Source: Batrachochytrium dendrobatidis JAM81
Taxonomy: Eukaryota; Chytridiomycota; Chytridiomycetes; Rhizophydiales
Assembly: GCF_000203795.2 (NCBI RefSeq)
Contig: NW_006281100.1
Span: 867,370-931,369, forward strand
DNA length: 64,000 nt
Direction of reading: 5' to 3'
A program made the translations under genes and the position numbers. The notes below the pieces were generated by a model, which saw only the letters and a program-made list of their open reading frames with translations, ran no database searches and was not told the origin of the DNA. Numbering within the stretch: position 1 is the stretch's first letter; every line of letters begins with the position of its first letter. This document shows, one piece after another, positions 38,212 to 53,700 of the stretch.

Positions 38212-41200
38212 TCATTGTGTTTTGGATGATTCGTGACTATCCTTGTTTGCTGGTCTTTTTTCATTGTTGGTGAGTGCGGTTCCAGCTGCAAACGCATCGT
38301 CTGGTTTAGCCTTGATCACAATAGATGAACGACCACGCTTCTTTGGTGCTCGCACTGCACGTGGAGTAAATGCCATGGAATTAGTTGCTGTAAACTTTAC
38401 TGACGAATCCGACTTGATATCCTTGCTGGTAGCTGCAGTGGATGAGGAAGTAGCGTTCAATTGTGTTTTTTCCTTTCCTGCTGTACGCGCTGATTCCATA
38501 GTCGACTTACCCTTGCGTAGATTGGGATCTGATACTGACACTACAATCAGTCGACCATCTACCATTGTCCCATTAAGCGTCATGGCTTCTTTTGCATGAT
38601 CCTGTATATTTGTAAATAAATATAAGCTCATTTGGTTAAAAGGCGATACTGTGAGTCATGCTAGCTATTACTGCTGTTACCTCTTGATTATACTCGACAA
38701 ATGCAATACCCTTCGAATTGCCATTGGGCATACGCACCACTCTCAACGCTAAAACATTGATTGTAAACTATGAAATTAGCGTACAGAGACGACTAGCTGT
38801 AATCCATTGCATTGGATCAACTCAACAAAAATGACTTACCACTGATTTCTCCAAACTGACAAGATTAAAGTAATAAACAAATCAGTATCCATCAACATAC
38901 CAAACTCACTACATTTCAAAAAGCAGTTTTTATACAAACCTTGCTAAATAGCTCCTGAAGATCATCCTCCGTCATGGTATGAGAAAGATTGGATACATAG
39001 AGTTTCTTGTGATCAATCTCTTTTGCCCTGGTGGTTTACAATCAAAATAAAACATTAAAATCACATTTTGATTAAACTAGGCTAATATGTTTAACTTGCA
39101 TTTTTTTAGTAGGATCCGAAATCGCTACTCCTATCTTGCGATCGCCAGTTTTTTCAATAACCGCTTGGTTCATTTTGAGACTCTTTATTGCATCTTCCTA
39201 AAGCAGATAAAATCAAAGACGCTCATGTTAAAATCACATTGACATTGTAAACTCTAGTCAGCACACAAAGCATACTTCTTTTTCAAAATCAATATATGCA
39301 AATGCCATTGTTTTGCGATTTTGCAATCGGATCTCGCGAATTTTGCCAAACTAAAATCAATCAAAATATAAATCAAATGCAAGACTTGGTTGATACACTC
39401 CCAGTAAAAAACATTCAAAATACTATAGTTTCACTCAACATATCGGGTTTTACCTCGGAAAAAATATGTCGCAATTGACGCTTCTGCATCTGTGGTGATA
39501 GGTTCGACACATATATTTTGGTTTTTTCCTCGTGCTGCTTAAAATCCCATACCATTTGAGAAGGTCGACATCGACAAGGTGTAACTACGGTCCCATTGAT
39601 ACTAATAGGTCCATCTAGGACGATTTTTCGGACCAGCTCCTACTCATTCCAATCACAAGTAGATGCATATTTCAATATACACTCTTGATGCAATGATTTC
39701 AACTTAATACTATTGATTCACTTACCGCTTTGGAAAACTCGACAAAAGCCTCCAATTCTCCAGATTCTTCATTTGGCTGCATAAACAAATCCTCAACCTG
39801 GCCATACTAGAATGGTTGGGTATGTACAATGAAAATCAGTCATCTTTTAAACCCATTCCATACATGCCGGCATCTACATACCACGCCAAAATGTTTCAAA
39901 ATAGTTGATTCGGTTGTATTCTGAGAGAGTTTTGAGAGATATACCATATTTCCTGCCATTGAACTGTGTGCATGGTATGCCGTGATTAATGATGAATTTA
40001 CAAAATAATAGTTTAGCTCATAGCTCAATGCAAATTTGAAAAACGTACTTGTTAATGACTTTGTATTCTGCTAAGCTACCAGGAAGCTTTCCGGCATGTG
40101 GTTCTTGGGATGGTTCGTGTATAGCTTCTTCGACTATTACCCGTATATATACAAATGAATTAGAACTATATCGGTATGTAGTAATCAACGTATAAATGAA
40201 ATCAATACTGTTTACTTTTTGCACGCTTGGAATGTGCCTCGGCTTCGTTCTCAACAACAGATCGTTTCTTGGTATTTTCAACCAATAGTGGTGAAGCGGA
40301 ATCGGCTGAAATTGCGTGTTGATTTTGAGATGCTATCAAACAGGTTGCAGCAGCATGGTATTGATCGCCAACGCCAGTTGATTTTGCATCCCTCACCTAG
40401 ATCATTAAACAAAATCGTCGAATCAGTAATGCACAAAAACCATCTATAAATAAGCTAAACATACTTTAGCCAGTCGTGCCTGCAAAACATGGATTTTATC
40501 CAGCGCCTCATAAAGTGTATCCAATCCACCACGAATACGCTCAAACTCGATCCACTGCTCATAAATTTGCTCAGGTGCATTCGTGTTTTGCAATGCAGCT
40601 TGTTTTAAAAGAGATCTTGCTTTGGAAATATTATCGTGTCGACTATTGAATCAAGATATGATCAAGATATGATTTGAAAAGTGAGTTTTCATAGAAAATT
40701 GTACTTGCTAAAATTTAAATGTGACAATAAAGCCATTCCAATAGATATCAAATAGAATAATACATTTCAAACTGCACAAACTCTAGCCATGCCTCTGTTA
40801 AAAAAGGTACACGCTTTACCACTATATGATAGATGTTTCGTGCAGTAGAAACATCTTTGAAAAAATACTCCTATAAAAATAGATATTTGGTTTAGATCAA
40901 ACAAATACCTGCAGTATGACATGATCAATTTGAACTTACTTCCGCCTTGGCCCAAAAACGCTGAAATTTTGCCAATGGATCAATATTAGTGATCGCTGTG
41001 TCAGCAAAAATGAGTTAGTTAAAACGGGAATAATCATGCACTGTATACAGCAACTCACCATCCAAATACATTGCAGTTTCTTGGAATACAGCTCGAACAG
41101 TGTCTGGTGTATATGCTATTGACCATTTTAAAATCAATCAAAACTTTGAATCATGAATAATTTGAAAATTTAGCAGCTTAACTACAACTTACTATCATCA

Positions 41201-43127
41201 AATGCAATGCATTTGAGTTCTACTTCGCAGTGACACATGGCCACAGCTAAAATTTGCTGAAAATCGCCTGCCATGGATAAAAACCTTATTGCGCGTTGGT
41301 AATCCTCTATTTAGCAACAAAATGTCCAAAATTCAGCATTTATAATCAAAATTCATATTATAGAGTTTCAATGTTGTTTCTACTTACCAGTAACATCAGA
41401 TCTTGGTTTTCGAGCAATAGTCTATCACGTCATACAAAAAAATAAGTTGGGCATCTCAACAATCATTTAAACCTATATACATTACTTTGATACGGAGTAA
41501 ATGACACCAGAGAGGTCCAGATGTCATACAGTTTCGCACAGCTCTTTCAGCAATTGAAACAAGAGTAGTCGGTAGTTTATCCCAAACTGTCATGTAGATT
41601 AGATACGAGTTCCATAATGTTGGATCAAGACAGTGCAGAGAAAGCGCACGCTCATATAAAGTTTGAATAAACTTTATATTGCCCCCATTTGCCTGTTTCT
41701 TTTCAAATGACAGATATGCATTAAATGCGTCTAGCGAATATTCACTTTGTTCCTATTATTTTTCCATTGAATTTATACGATTGGTATTAGCAAATATAAG
41801 ATATTTAAGCAAGCGATTGAACAGTTGACATAATTCATTACACACCAGTTTTCTTTCAAGTGACTCGCAATACTTTTGATCCTTTTTGGTTTTGTTACAA
41901 ATTTGGGTTGCAAGTTTAAGACGTTCAAAGTATTCTTTTTGATTATATTGTGATTCGAATGGTGAGTATGACTCGAGTGTTTTATCAATCTCTTGGTGGG
42001 GCTGTTTTAAACGATCCAAAAACATTTTACGCATTTTCTCCACATTTTCAAAACTGATGATCACATATCAGCAGCAAGATAAAGTTTAAAAATTATCCAA
42101 ATGAGCAAATGACATCTTTCAGCTTTACCTTGAATCTATCTGAAAATTTAAAAAAAGACTAGTTAGTATGTGTGACTAAACAACAAGATTGCATCTTGTA
42201 GATCATTTGCACCAACCTCCAATTGTTCCAAGTGAAAGTCTTTGATTGTATTCCAGATTACATGACTCTGTATCAAACAAAGCAGTTTAGCTCTTGTAAA
42301 AATGTAATACAGATTCCATCCAGTTTCAACAACATGGCAGCCTTACCTTGGTGTAATGATGATCTGTTGCTTTACGTGCAGCAGAGCATATTTTTTGGAC
42401 CTGATCAGTTGATAACCAATTTGTTCCGTCTTTAAGTGATTCGCTGTACTCTTCAAGCACATAGTCTAAATACATTTTCCAAAGCGGGATTGCTAGATTA
42501 CACATTTATACAGGATGCAATGAGCAAAATCTTGTACACAACTGCTCGTGTGCTTGATATCAAAACTCGAGTGTTCAAGTAGAAATGCATGCACGAAGAA
42601 AGTATACACTTGCATAAGTAGTCTGTAACGGACCGCTGGAATGTTTGAATCAATTCAAGCTTCAGCGTCTTGTTTGCAGCCAAAGGCATTTCATCGCTGA
42701 CCCAATCAATCCACATGGCTATGTAACCAAGACATATTCATTAGCAATCTACTACAAGGCAGAATCCATCTAGACAATGACGCACTTTCTGTAAGGGGAA
42801 AGATGTCTGCCATAGTCTGTCTTGCTTGACGTAATGCTTCTAGATCACCCAGAGCTTTCATGGCAGCAATTATGCCAACATGAGCATCGTAATCATAAAT
42901 ATTTGCTGTAAGCTAGATTCATATATTAAGCATGTTTAACAGTATGAAACTAGTTTGAAGATAAGCCAAGACAATGTTTCCAGAAATAGATTGAAACCCA
43001 CTCGTTCATAAAGACATGTAAGCTGGGCTTCTGATACTTGACAAGTTTTTTGATCCACTTGCATATTTGATTCAAACTCATTACTGCCATCCGAGTCGGA
43101 CAGATCATTCTGTTGTTTGGACGCCAT
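38212..43127 (-). CDS. SART3/Prp24-like U6 snRNP recycling factor (HAT repeats plus RRMs)
   Basis: Spliceosome recycling factor that reanneals U4 and U6 snRNAs. The ATG at 43127 (MASKQQNDLSDSDG) is followed by many short HAT-repeat exons across 43.1-40.6 kb that I did not resolve one by one (e.g. VEKMRKMFLDRLKQPHQEID near 42.0 kb). Exons resolved by phase: 40642-40465, 40396-40216, 40133-40049, 39963-39882, 39806-39726, 39639-39454, 39350-39276, 39197-39100, 39027-38940, 38855-38840, 38748-38681, 38601-38212. The last HAT helix (EQIYEQWIEFERIRGGLDTL) is followed by a basic linker and three RRMs: NMVYLSKLSQNTTESTILKH; KIYVSNLSPQMQKRQLRHIF; KLYVSNLSHTMTEDDLQELF. A basic Ser/Thr-rich C-terminus follows. 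One exon is 16 nt (38855-38840), and the intron after 39100 uses a GC donor (AT|GCAAGT). Confidence 0.88.
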
Positions 43128-43199
43128 GTTCAAAGTATTCAAAACACGAAGAATCGGATCCGAAAATGGTAAAGAATTGAGTTGGAATCTACATTCTAG

Positions 43200-43597
43200 T
43201 CGTCATTCCATGTGAATTGTAGTGGTTTAGATTGACTGATTCAAGTCAAAATATCAAAAACGATTTCTGGATTTTATTGTCGCATTCATCAAACGAGCGA
43301 ATTCACTGAACAATATTGTATTTTAAACTCATGAGTTGATTGGTTTACTATGATTTATAGTTGTATTCAAACGCGAACGTATGTAGTTTTAGAATACAAA
43401 GACGAGTTGGATTGACAGTATCAGAATTCATTATCTGATTGATTATACAATGTAAAATGAGAATCATTTAAAACTATAGTTTGTATTATATAATGAACGT
43501 TGTGTTGAAAACGAGTTGAAAACAGTTCTTTTTATTTCAAAGCAGAATCGAGGCAGTCCCTGCAAAAAGTTTCATTTTACATGAATATAGTTGTAAA
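43200..43597. repeat. MITE-like element, degenerate left end
   Basis: The right end TTTCATTTTACATGAATATA (about 43570-43597) matches the family. The interior has CACTGAACAATATTGTATTT near 43308 and a CGCGAACGTATGTAG block near 43375. The left end near 43200 is degenerate. It occupies the divergent spacer between SART3 and the SET-domain gene and ends 35 bp before the latter's proposed ATG. Confidence 0.55.
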
Positions 43598-43631
43598 TTT
43601 CACTCGACTTGAAAAATACATTCCGAGTCCA

Positions 43632-45949
43632 ATGGCAGAATCCTTTGGCAAAAAAAGAGTGCATTCAAATGCTAAAAGTGAAGATGCAAGCCGTAAAACT
43701 AGATTACATTCACAGCCAGAATCACAGTCTACCTTGCTAGTTGATTGGGGTCGTATGCATGGAGCGAATATTGAAAACGTTGAAATTAAAGAAACGGCCT
43801 CTGATGGTGAAGGCGAATATATGGCTTCACAATATTTAAAAATATCATAAACTACTAATATAGATAGTTTTCGGTCTATTTAACCACACTATCATATATT
43901 TATTGCATAGATGATCGAAAACTGACAAGAGGCGCATATGCTTCCAAAGACATTCCACCCAACTCGGAAATATGTTTTATTCCTAGCACAATACTTTTAT
44001 CAGAATCTGATGTGCGTGCATCCGAGATCGGCAAAGCAATACTAACTTACATTGACGAGCATCAAGATGCAAAGCAAAAAATCTCTGACAAGATCAAGCA
44101 TCCACACGCAGAAATCTTGCTTGCCATGGCCGCATTCATTGTACACCAGGTCTCGCTCCCAACAGCAGACTCGCACTGGCTACCGTACCTCGCCTCGCTA
44201 CCAAAAAATTATGCCTTGCCACTCATGTGGACTCGAGATCGTATTCAGAATCTTCTTGGTGGAACGTCATTGCTGTATATGATGATAGAACGATTGGAAT
44301 GGATCCAGAATAGCACAAAAGTGGTCGAAAATGCATGTGGCCATTACTTTCCTACTGGCGCGCTTACTGTTCAGTCTATGCAATGGGCAACCTGCTCTAT
44401 CTGGAGTCGTGCGTTTCCAAAAGCTAAACCATCCTTGGATCTACAAGATGGTAGCCATCAAGACGTTCAAGACTGGATCGGGCTATCCGAGATCTGTCTA
44501 TTTCCGATTTTAGATATGGTAAGTAGATCCGTTTTGATGTTGTATACCACAGATGATTGTCGCGCAATATCATTCATACAATGTCGTGAAATACAGTTTA
44601 ATCATAAACGTGGGTATCGAGTAGAATGGAGAATGACCGAAAAAGGTGTGTCATTTATTACTCCCGACGGCATCTGCAAAGGAAGCGAGCTGCTGAACAA
44701 TTATGGACCAAAAGGGAACGAAGTATGTAATGTGATTTATTCTAATTCGATATTAAACTATCCAACTCACATAATGGTTCAACATTCTACTTTGTAGAAC
44801 CTGCTTAGTAATTACGGATTTGTTATTGAAAATAACCCAGAAGACTATTTCAAGGTGTTTCTTGGTCTGCAACAAGAGGATCCACTTTATACAGCCAAAA
44901 AAGCAGTTCTTGAAGTAGTATCAGAAAACGACTTATCTCATTTGGTATTCCTTAAAGATGATCTGCCAACAAACATGATTTCCATTTCACGAGTACTTGT
45001 AGCTAATAGCTGGGAATTGGCGATTTTGGAAGCCAGATTGACATCATCCACAAAAGTATCCCCACACTCCACTCCCATCTGCCTCCACAACGAAATCCTT
45101 GCGCTCTCTACTCTTTACAATCTGTTGAATAGTAAACTGAAAGTATTGAAAAGTACGACGCCAAATTATGAACAAGATACAATCGAGTTTCCAAATGATG
45201 ATGAAGCGCGTAAACTTGTACACATTTACCGTGCAGGACAACAGTCGATTCTTGAGCATGCAATCCAAAATACACGGACTTTGGCCTCCATGACTAGCTC
45301 ATGCCATAAGCAGTATGAAACACTAAGAGAATATATTGATGACTGTACGATCCATTTGCTCAATCCACATTTGAGTCCGGGTATTGTAGATTTGATGGCT
45401 GCTGTGTCATCCCTGCGTTGGAATGACAATGAATCGGTCACAGATGAGGAGGACTGGTTCGACTCTGATACCTGGCTGATGCTGATTCTTGCAAATGAAA
45501 TTAAACAAGGCGCTGGCTCACACTGGAGTCGGCAGCTCGCAGATTTAGTTTGTCAAGATCAAGTCAGGCAAAAACATCTTGGGTGAGTCGTTGCTTTTAC
45601 AGCTAGATGTGTCTTGAATACTGTATGAATGTGTAGAATCTATTATTTAATCTGATCACAAGGTATTCTAACATGCGCATGCAATGTGAATTACAGTGAA
45701 ATCACCCAGGATATTCAAGATCACTTTAGTGAAAACATTCGTCCTAGACTAGATGAATTAGAGGGAAAGATTTCTGATTCGCTGTGGAAGATTGTTCAAC
45801 ATATCAACGATCAGGACAAGTTCGTTACAGCAGCCTGTGCTTTTGAATGCAATGGTGCAACTCTAGAATCATGCTGGGTAAACGATATTAAAAACAGTTG
45901 TACCGAGTCTTACGATGATTCCTTCATCACTGCAATTGTATTGGACTGA
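43632..45949 (+). CDS. SET-domain lysine methyltransferase (SETD3/SETD6/LSMT-like)
   Basis: S-adenosylmethionine-dependent protein lysine methyltransferase of 648 residues in five exons: 43632-43806, 43911-44518, 44597-44722, 44798-45582, 45697-45949. The SET core is split by a large insert as in the Rubisco-LSMT class. LTRGAYASKDIPPNSEICFI opens it. ALTVQSMQWATCSIWSRAF precedes FPILDMFNHKRGY, the SAM-binding NH motif restored by splicing. NYGPKGNENLLSNYGFVIEN carries the catalytic Tyr region. A C-terminal helical substrate-binding-like region follows. A longer frame back to 43581 would start inside a repeat-element end, so ATG 43632 was chosen. Substrate unknown; relatives modify ribosomal proteins, actin or other cytosolic targets. 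Confidence 0.88.
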
Positions 45950-46049
45950 TTGGTTAGCTTCCACCACTCATACAAATCAATAAAGCTTGATAAATTTGAA
46001 AACATAAACTTTAAAATCAAGTTCAACATTCTGATCAATTTGGTTTATA

Positions 46050-46661
46050 TCATTTGAATCCGTTCTTGACCGCCTTCCATAGTTTGCTCAAAAGGCTATG
46101 GTTTTGATTGTATTGCCTCTTGCTATCCGGCGTGCCTTGAGCGCGGTGTTCAATCATCTTAATCTGGATACTCGCAGAAGGCACAGAGAGCCCAACCACA
46201 TTCGCCAGTTGTCCACCAGGACCTTGAAGCAGCATCTCCTTGTGATCCATTGGCTCAGTCGGTTCCCCAGCCAACCTATAGACCTGCATAATATGCCTAA
46301 TTTCTTTCAGCTGTTGGGCAATCTGCTTATCCCGCAGGTATTTTCTCGCAAGTAGTTCGTACTGGTTGGGCAATGGGCAAGGCTCGCCAATCGATTCAAG
46401 ATAATTACAGAGTCGATCGTGGGCTTGTTGGAGTTCTGGGATGGACTGGAATATATATTCATAGGATGTTTGGAGTGGTTTGGATTGTTGTGCAGAAGAA
46501 AGTGAATAATATGCTGTGTGGGAAGACCTATAAGCTGCTGTTCTATAAGCGATGGTGGGTGCCAATGGAAGGACTTGAGCCAGACGAGTAGTTATTAATG
46601 AGTAAACCATCAACGAAATCGTGCTGATAAAAATGATGATTTGGTAAAATTGGAGAATCAT
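46050..46661 (-). CDS. Hypothetical small membrane-anchored or secreted protein
   Basis: Unrecognised protein of 203 residues from ATG 46661; a longer frame to 46790 adds a stretch without features. The N-terminal hydrophobic segment MILQFYQIIIFISTISLMVY followed by SLITTRLAQVL can be a signal anchor or signal peptide. The rest is soluble: a Tyr/Ser-rich part (AAYRSSHTAYYSLSSAQ), a helical middle with QQAHDRLCNYLESIGEPC and LLARKYLRDKQIAQQLKEIR, and a basic C-terminus (LLSKLWKAVKNGFK) that looks amphipathic. It shares a 72-bp divergent spacer with TTLL1. No function is proposed. Confidence 0.55.
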   Translation of the reverse strand: MILQFYQIIIFISTISLMVYSLITTRLAQVLPLAPTIAYRTAAYRSSHTAYYSLSSAQQSKPLQTSYEYIFQSIPELQQAHDRLCNYLESIGEPCPLPNQYELLARKYLRDKQIAQQLKEIRHIMQVYRLAGEPTEPMDHKEMLLQGPGGQLANVVGLSVPSASIQIKMIEHRAQGTPDSKRQYNQNHSLLSKLWKAVKNGFK

Positions 46662-46733
46662 TATTATACTTTTATTTGGCAGTTTCGACTTGGCTGCACT
46701 TATCGTGATAGTTACATTGGTTTGCATACTAAC

Positions 46734-48809
<2,076 letters not shown>

Positions 48810-48915
48810 ATATAAGATATGCTTATCACACAGACCAGTCAAATGAATTGTATCGAGCTTACTTTTTAAAATAAACTTGAACAGTGTAGAAAGCGTGGTT
48901 TGAACCCATTGAGTA

Positions 48916-50051
48916 TTACTGTGACGCCCAACGTCTGTATTTGACGGCACGAGGAACAGCTGGGTACTGTTTGGGTGGCATATCAGGTTGTGGTATACGT
49001 TTGAATTCATCAAGATTTCTATAATCAAATTTATAAGACGTAGTTTTTACAGGTTTGGCATTTCTGTTGAGTAAGTCTGTTACTGTAAGCATTGGAGTGG
49101 GACTTTGGTAAAGCAATTTGGTCATGACATGTTTTTTCCCAGGATTTCCGAGTTCATTGGATTGGTTCATTTGATGGGTAGTGTAAGAATCGTGATACAG
49201 AGATTCTGTTGTTGGGTATTCTAGCATTCGACGTCGCTCAGATCGGAGATCGGTATCATCGGTATATCGAAATTGATCTACTTCTACTATCAAAGTGATG
49301 TGAAAATACAGTTGCGCTATTAGTTGAGAAACTACTGTTTGAAAGACAAATCGGATCTGTTGCATACTACTGCCAAATATAGATAGTACATAGACTAGAT
49401 TCAAACATTAGACCGTCAACTTACATTTTTTCCTGTTGATGGTGTACGCAGCTTGGTATGAAGACATGTACATCAGTTTATCAACATGTTTTTGGCTAGG
49501 AATGCCTGATCCAGGGAATTTTGCCATGTGTTGATCAAATTTCTAGTATTAGAAAATGCGAGTGACAATAAGCTATTTGAATCAAATAAAAAAATTCAAA
49601 CCAAAAACTCCAACAAATTACCTTTAGATCTGCCAGAGGTGCAGCATAATTGTCAATTTTTTTTCTACTGCGACGATCATTTGCATTACTAACGCTTTCA
49701 AATGCCGTAAAATCCTTTGTGTAAATGGAATCCAAAGTACGAGACTGTAAATCGTATTTTAAAAGTCTATTTTGCAGATTGCTATGTTTGAATGTAAAGA
49801 GTGAAATTAGCCAGCTAGATTGAATAAAAGCATGATTGATACAAATGGGATATACCATAGTTGATGGGTGTCGTAATGACGTCGTTGCGAATGAGGAGAC
49901 TTTGACAAAGGTCGTGGGATGGGTACAACTGACATTGCAGATAAGCTTGATTGGTAGATTTGTAAAGTTTGAATAAACAATAAATCAAGGTTTTGATTAA
50001 ATCTAAATTATCAATCTCCGAGGTTGATGATGGAGTGGATATACTCGACAT
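48916..50051 (-). CDS. Unrecognised 285-residue protein next to TTLL1
   Basis: Gene model of four exons: 50051-49843, 49781-49622, 49542-49425, 49286-48916. The first junction (donor TT|GTATCA) was chosen because the nearer GTATAT leads to a stop; the others use GTAATT and GTAAGT. There is no signal or membrane segment. The protein is rich in Tyr, Asp and Arg with short helical stretches. Recognisable pieces are FPGSGIPSQKHVDKLMYMSS, FRYTDDTDLRSERRRMLEYP, and a C-terminus ending PQPDMPPKQYPAVPRAVKYR then RWASQ. The Pro/Tyr-rich short motifs recall microtubule inner proteins of axonemes, and the neighbour is TTLL1, but this is only a guess. Divergent from CAP-H. Confidence 0.6.
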
Positions 50052-50254
50052 TCCCTAAATAGATGGGAAAGGGGTGGAAGAAAAAATGAGTCAATATTAA
50101 ACTAGTTTAGTCAAACCAAATGGCTATTGTGTGAATGCAGCAAGCATGATGACAAGTGAAAGACAATGTTACTTGATTTGATGATAAAACTGAATGAATT
50201 GATAGTACCAAATTGCAGCCAGAAATTCAGCAACAATTGACTATTTAGGGTTTA

Positions 50255-50506
50255 TTTACAGCTGTATTTATGTAAAATGAAACACGAAATAAGCTAAAAT
50301 ACATGATAAGCAGTCGTGTTTGATTGGTACTAATCTTACTGGACAATATTGTTTTAAACTCATTAATTCACTGATCTTCATGCCCACTCTTGTACAAAAA
50401 TATAGAGCGAATGTTTACATTTCTGTTCTACATTCTTGACATCTCTTTAACCTCCAACTTTCCTTTCCTTTAAACATTGTGTGTTTTACCTGAATACGAC
50501 TGAAAA
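50255..50506. mobile_element. Short MITE-like element, about 250 bp
   Basis: The left end TTTACAGCTGTATTTATGTA at about 50255 and the inverted right end, reverse complement CAGTCGTATTCAGGTAAAAC, finish near 50506. The interior retains TTACTGGACAATATTGTTTT but has lost about half of the sequence found in longer copies. It lies in the divergent spacer between the 285-residue protein and CAP-H. Confidence 0.65.
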
Positions 50507-50702
50507 TGAATAGTTTTTATACAATGATACGGTAGTCAAGATTAGATTGAGCATCACAATGAGTTTTTTGAACCAAAAGCCTATGCTCTGATTTGGGGAG
50601 TAGACTCTAAACAGCGTGTTAGTTTAGAGTCTGGACACAAATTGGTGTTTTCAGACTTTTCTGGACATCAACAATTATCAGCAGAAATCATAAGAAATCG
50701 CC

Positions 50703-53700
50703 ATGTCCAAGTCTCGAGTAAATACTGTCAAGTCTAATGATGCAAATGCTCTGTTTAAAAGCAAAAGTTTGTCTCAGGTATTTTGGTAGAATGCATTTTC
50801 AGTAACGGATCTGCACTTGACGAATCATAAGAATGCAATCTGACTCTCATATCGAACCAACTGCTGATTAACATGTACTATCATCATATATTCAACGCTG
50901 TGTTTAGATTCCATCATCTCCATTAAAGCCTCGAGAGTTAACTCGCATAAATCCCTCCAGTCCAGCAACTTCGGTTATTCCCGCTGGAACCGAAGATGCT
51001 CGGCGTTCATTTGACGAATGGATGAAGATTGCTGCTGAAAATGTAATATTCACACTGTTGATATCTTTTACCCATGGCTTGCTATACAATATCTTTACTT
51101 TTCAACCAGAAAAGGATAGTTAATGGTCAATTGTCGAAATTTCATGATGTTCAGCTCGAACAGTACAGGATTTAAACTATACGGAATGCGATGGTTTATG
51201 CATAAGCTAATTGAAATACGATTGGCTTAAATTTAGAATATTAGCACTGCAAACACATGGAATTTGGCACTGATTGATTACTTTCATGATATGAGTGTTC
51301 TTCGTGACGGCAGCTCTATTAATTTTCAAAAGGCATCCTGTACCTTGGATGGATGTGTCAAGATCTACACATCCCGTATTGACTCGGTTGATTCAGAAAC
51401 AAAACGATTGCTGGATAGCCTTGCAGATAGAGAAAATCGGCCTGAAAATGGTATTGCATCTCATCACTTGATGTTTTCATTTTCAAATATGTGTTTGTCC
51501 AGCATGTAGTTTATCATTTCAAATGTAACCCATGCCTCTTTCAAATATAGGCGAAACAGCCATTGTATCAAGTGTAAAAACAAAGGTAAGTGCAGTGTGA
51601 TTGATTGTATAGATGCATGCCAGACACATTGCACTTTTTGAATTCAAATATTGATATTGTACTATTTTACCTTTTAATTTAAAACCCACTGTATACTACA
51701 ATTTAGAGTAAATCATCCGCAAAAACTTTACAGGAAGATGTCACCGAGCTGAATTGGAAACACATGGATGCAGAGTTTTCGGTCGATCCACTTTTCAAGA
51801 AAACCGCAGCTGAGTTTGATGAAGGTGGTGCTCAAGGCTTGTTGCTGAATCACTTGATGATATCCGCTGATGGAAAGGTTCTGTTTGATGCCAGCGATGT
51901 TATGATGGATTCCAGCACTGCTGATGATATGGCACCCTTGAGTTGCGGCTCAGATATTTTGTCGGCTCATTTTGAGCAGTTATTCGGTAAGTTTGTAGTA
52001 CTAGTTGATCTAGATCATGCTTGCAAGATTTGATGGCATGGTAGATGTATCGCCAAGGCTCGTAAAACTAATTATTTTAAAAATGTAATCTTTTCAAGCT
52101 AAAATTAAAGGCAATCTTTCCAGTCTAGACAACTTCGATATATGTCCTACTTTTTCGTCATTTCGATTTGACAATAGCGAGTTTTATCCCAAGACTCCAG
52201 CCAAGTATGATACAATGATGCAACAGCAAGACGATCCTGATGATTATGGCGATGTTGATAATTATGATCCCTATGATCAAGGTCCAATGGTTGAGGACGA
52301 TGATGGTTATGAAAACTACAATCAAGATTCAGCTAGTCAATCTATTCATCCACTCAATCTAGAAGATATAAGCAGCATGTCCATTGCTGGTGAAACGGAT
52401 GAACCGGAAAGTGATGCTCAAATGTCGAGCCAGTTGTTTTCGTACTTTGATGCTAATGCGGCTCGTAATTGGGCTGGGCCAGAATATTGGCGTTCACGAT
52501 CACTTCGGGGTAAATACCGTTGTGGCATGACTCATTGGATAACCATTTCAATGCTAAAATCTATTCTAAACTCTATGCACTGTTTTTATTTTAGTTAATA
52601 AGAAAACAGAAGGTTCCGTTGAATCAACAAATGCAGCCAAACCAAAGAGATCTCAGCAAGCTCCCACACTCGACTTTTTAAGCAATGTGCCAATTGATCG
52701 TGAGGCTATATTTACCCCACCAGCCAAGCCTAGTCTTTTACCCAAAAACTCTACCAAAGAGCTGTCTACACATCAACTTCCACCTGATATGCATGTATCG
52801 TCTGCCAATTTTCTCAAATACTTTCTCAAACCTCATCTTCAAGTCAGCATAGGTAAGCAAGCGAGTTTGAATATACATTGGGAGGTCAAGTATGCAGAGA
52901 CTGTATGTTTGACACGTGTGTTGTTGAAATGGTTAAATCGACAGATGCTAGATCCACAAATCGAGTTGAACCTAGCATTGGGCAGATTTTAGATGATGGA
53001 AATGATGCAGGAATGCACACTATCACTGATGGTAATGATTCATGTTTGGGTATTGTGTATCTATATCGGTACTGCTGATTTACTCAACATGTTTTTAAGG
53101 GCAATTAGAAAACGAATACAATAATCCTTTGGAATATGCTGGCGACGATGATGGTGATGAGTATTATGATTTTGGACAAGGGGGCAATGACGGTCATCCA
53201 AGCGATCCCACAATGTACAATTCAAAGCATTCTGTGGATAACTCCAATATAATCGACCTATCATTGGATCAAGGTGGTGATTACAAGAGTCATTTAGGGA
53301 CTATGTTATCTGCAGGAGTTTCAAGGCAATCTATAGCGCCTTTGGTTGGACTTGCTCGGTCGGCGAAGCGAGTAGATGTGAAAAAATTGAAGGATAATAT
53401 CTGGAAAACAATTGATGTTGAACGTGACGAGTCTAATTCGTTGCAGAACACTTGTGCTCCTGATATTACAAAACAATCAGAATATCACAAGGTATGTAAT
53501 CATTTTTTGTAACGAGTTGGAAATAATATCAAAATGACTTACTATTTGGTTTGTTTGGAATGATCAACTTTTGATTCATGTCTTTACACAATTTTATTGG
53601 ACATTTGGAATCTCGTACAGCCAAAAGTGTTTTCATCTGTGGTCTCGGAGCTTTGTCATGCGTATTCGCCGGCTGCATACAATGATATTTCGGTAGCATT

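Noticed and set aside
43581..43631. Upstream extension of the SET-domain protein
   Set aside because: The extra 17 residues would be encoded by the inverted end of a repeat element; the next ATG is at 43632.
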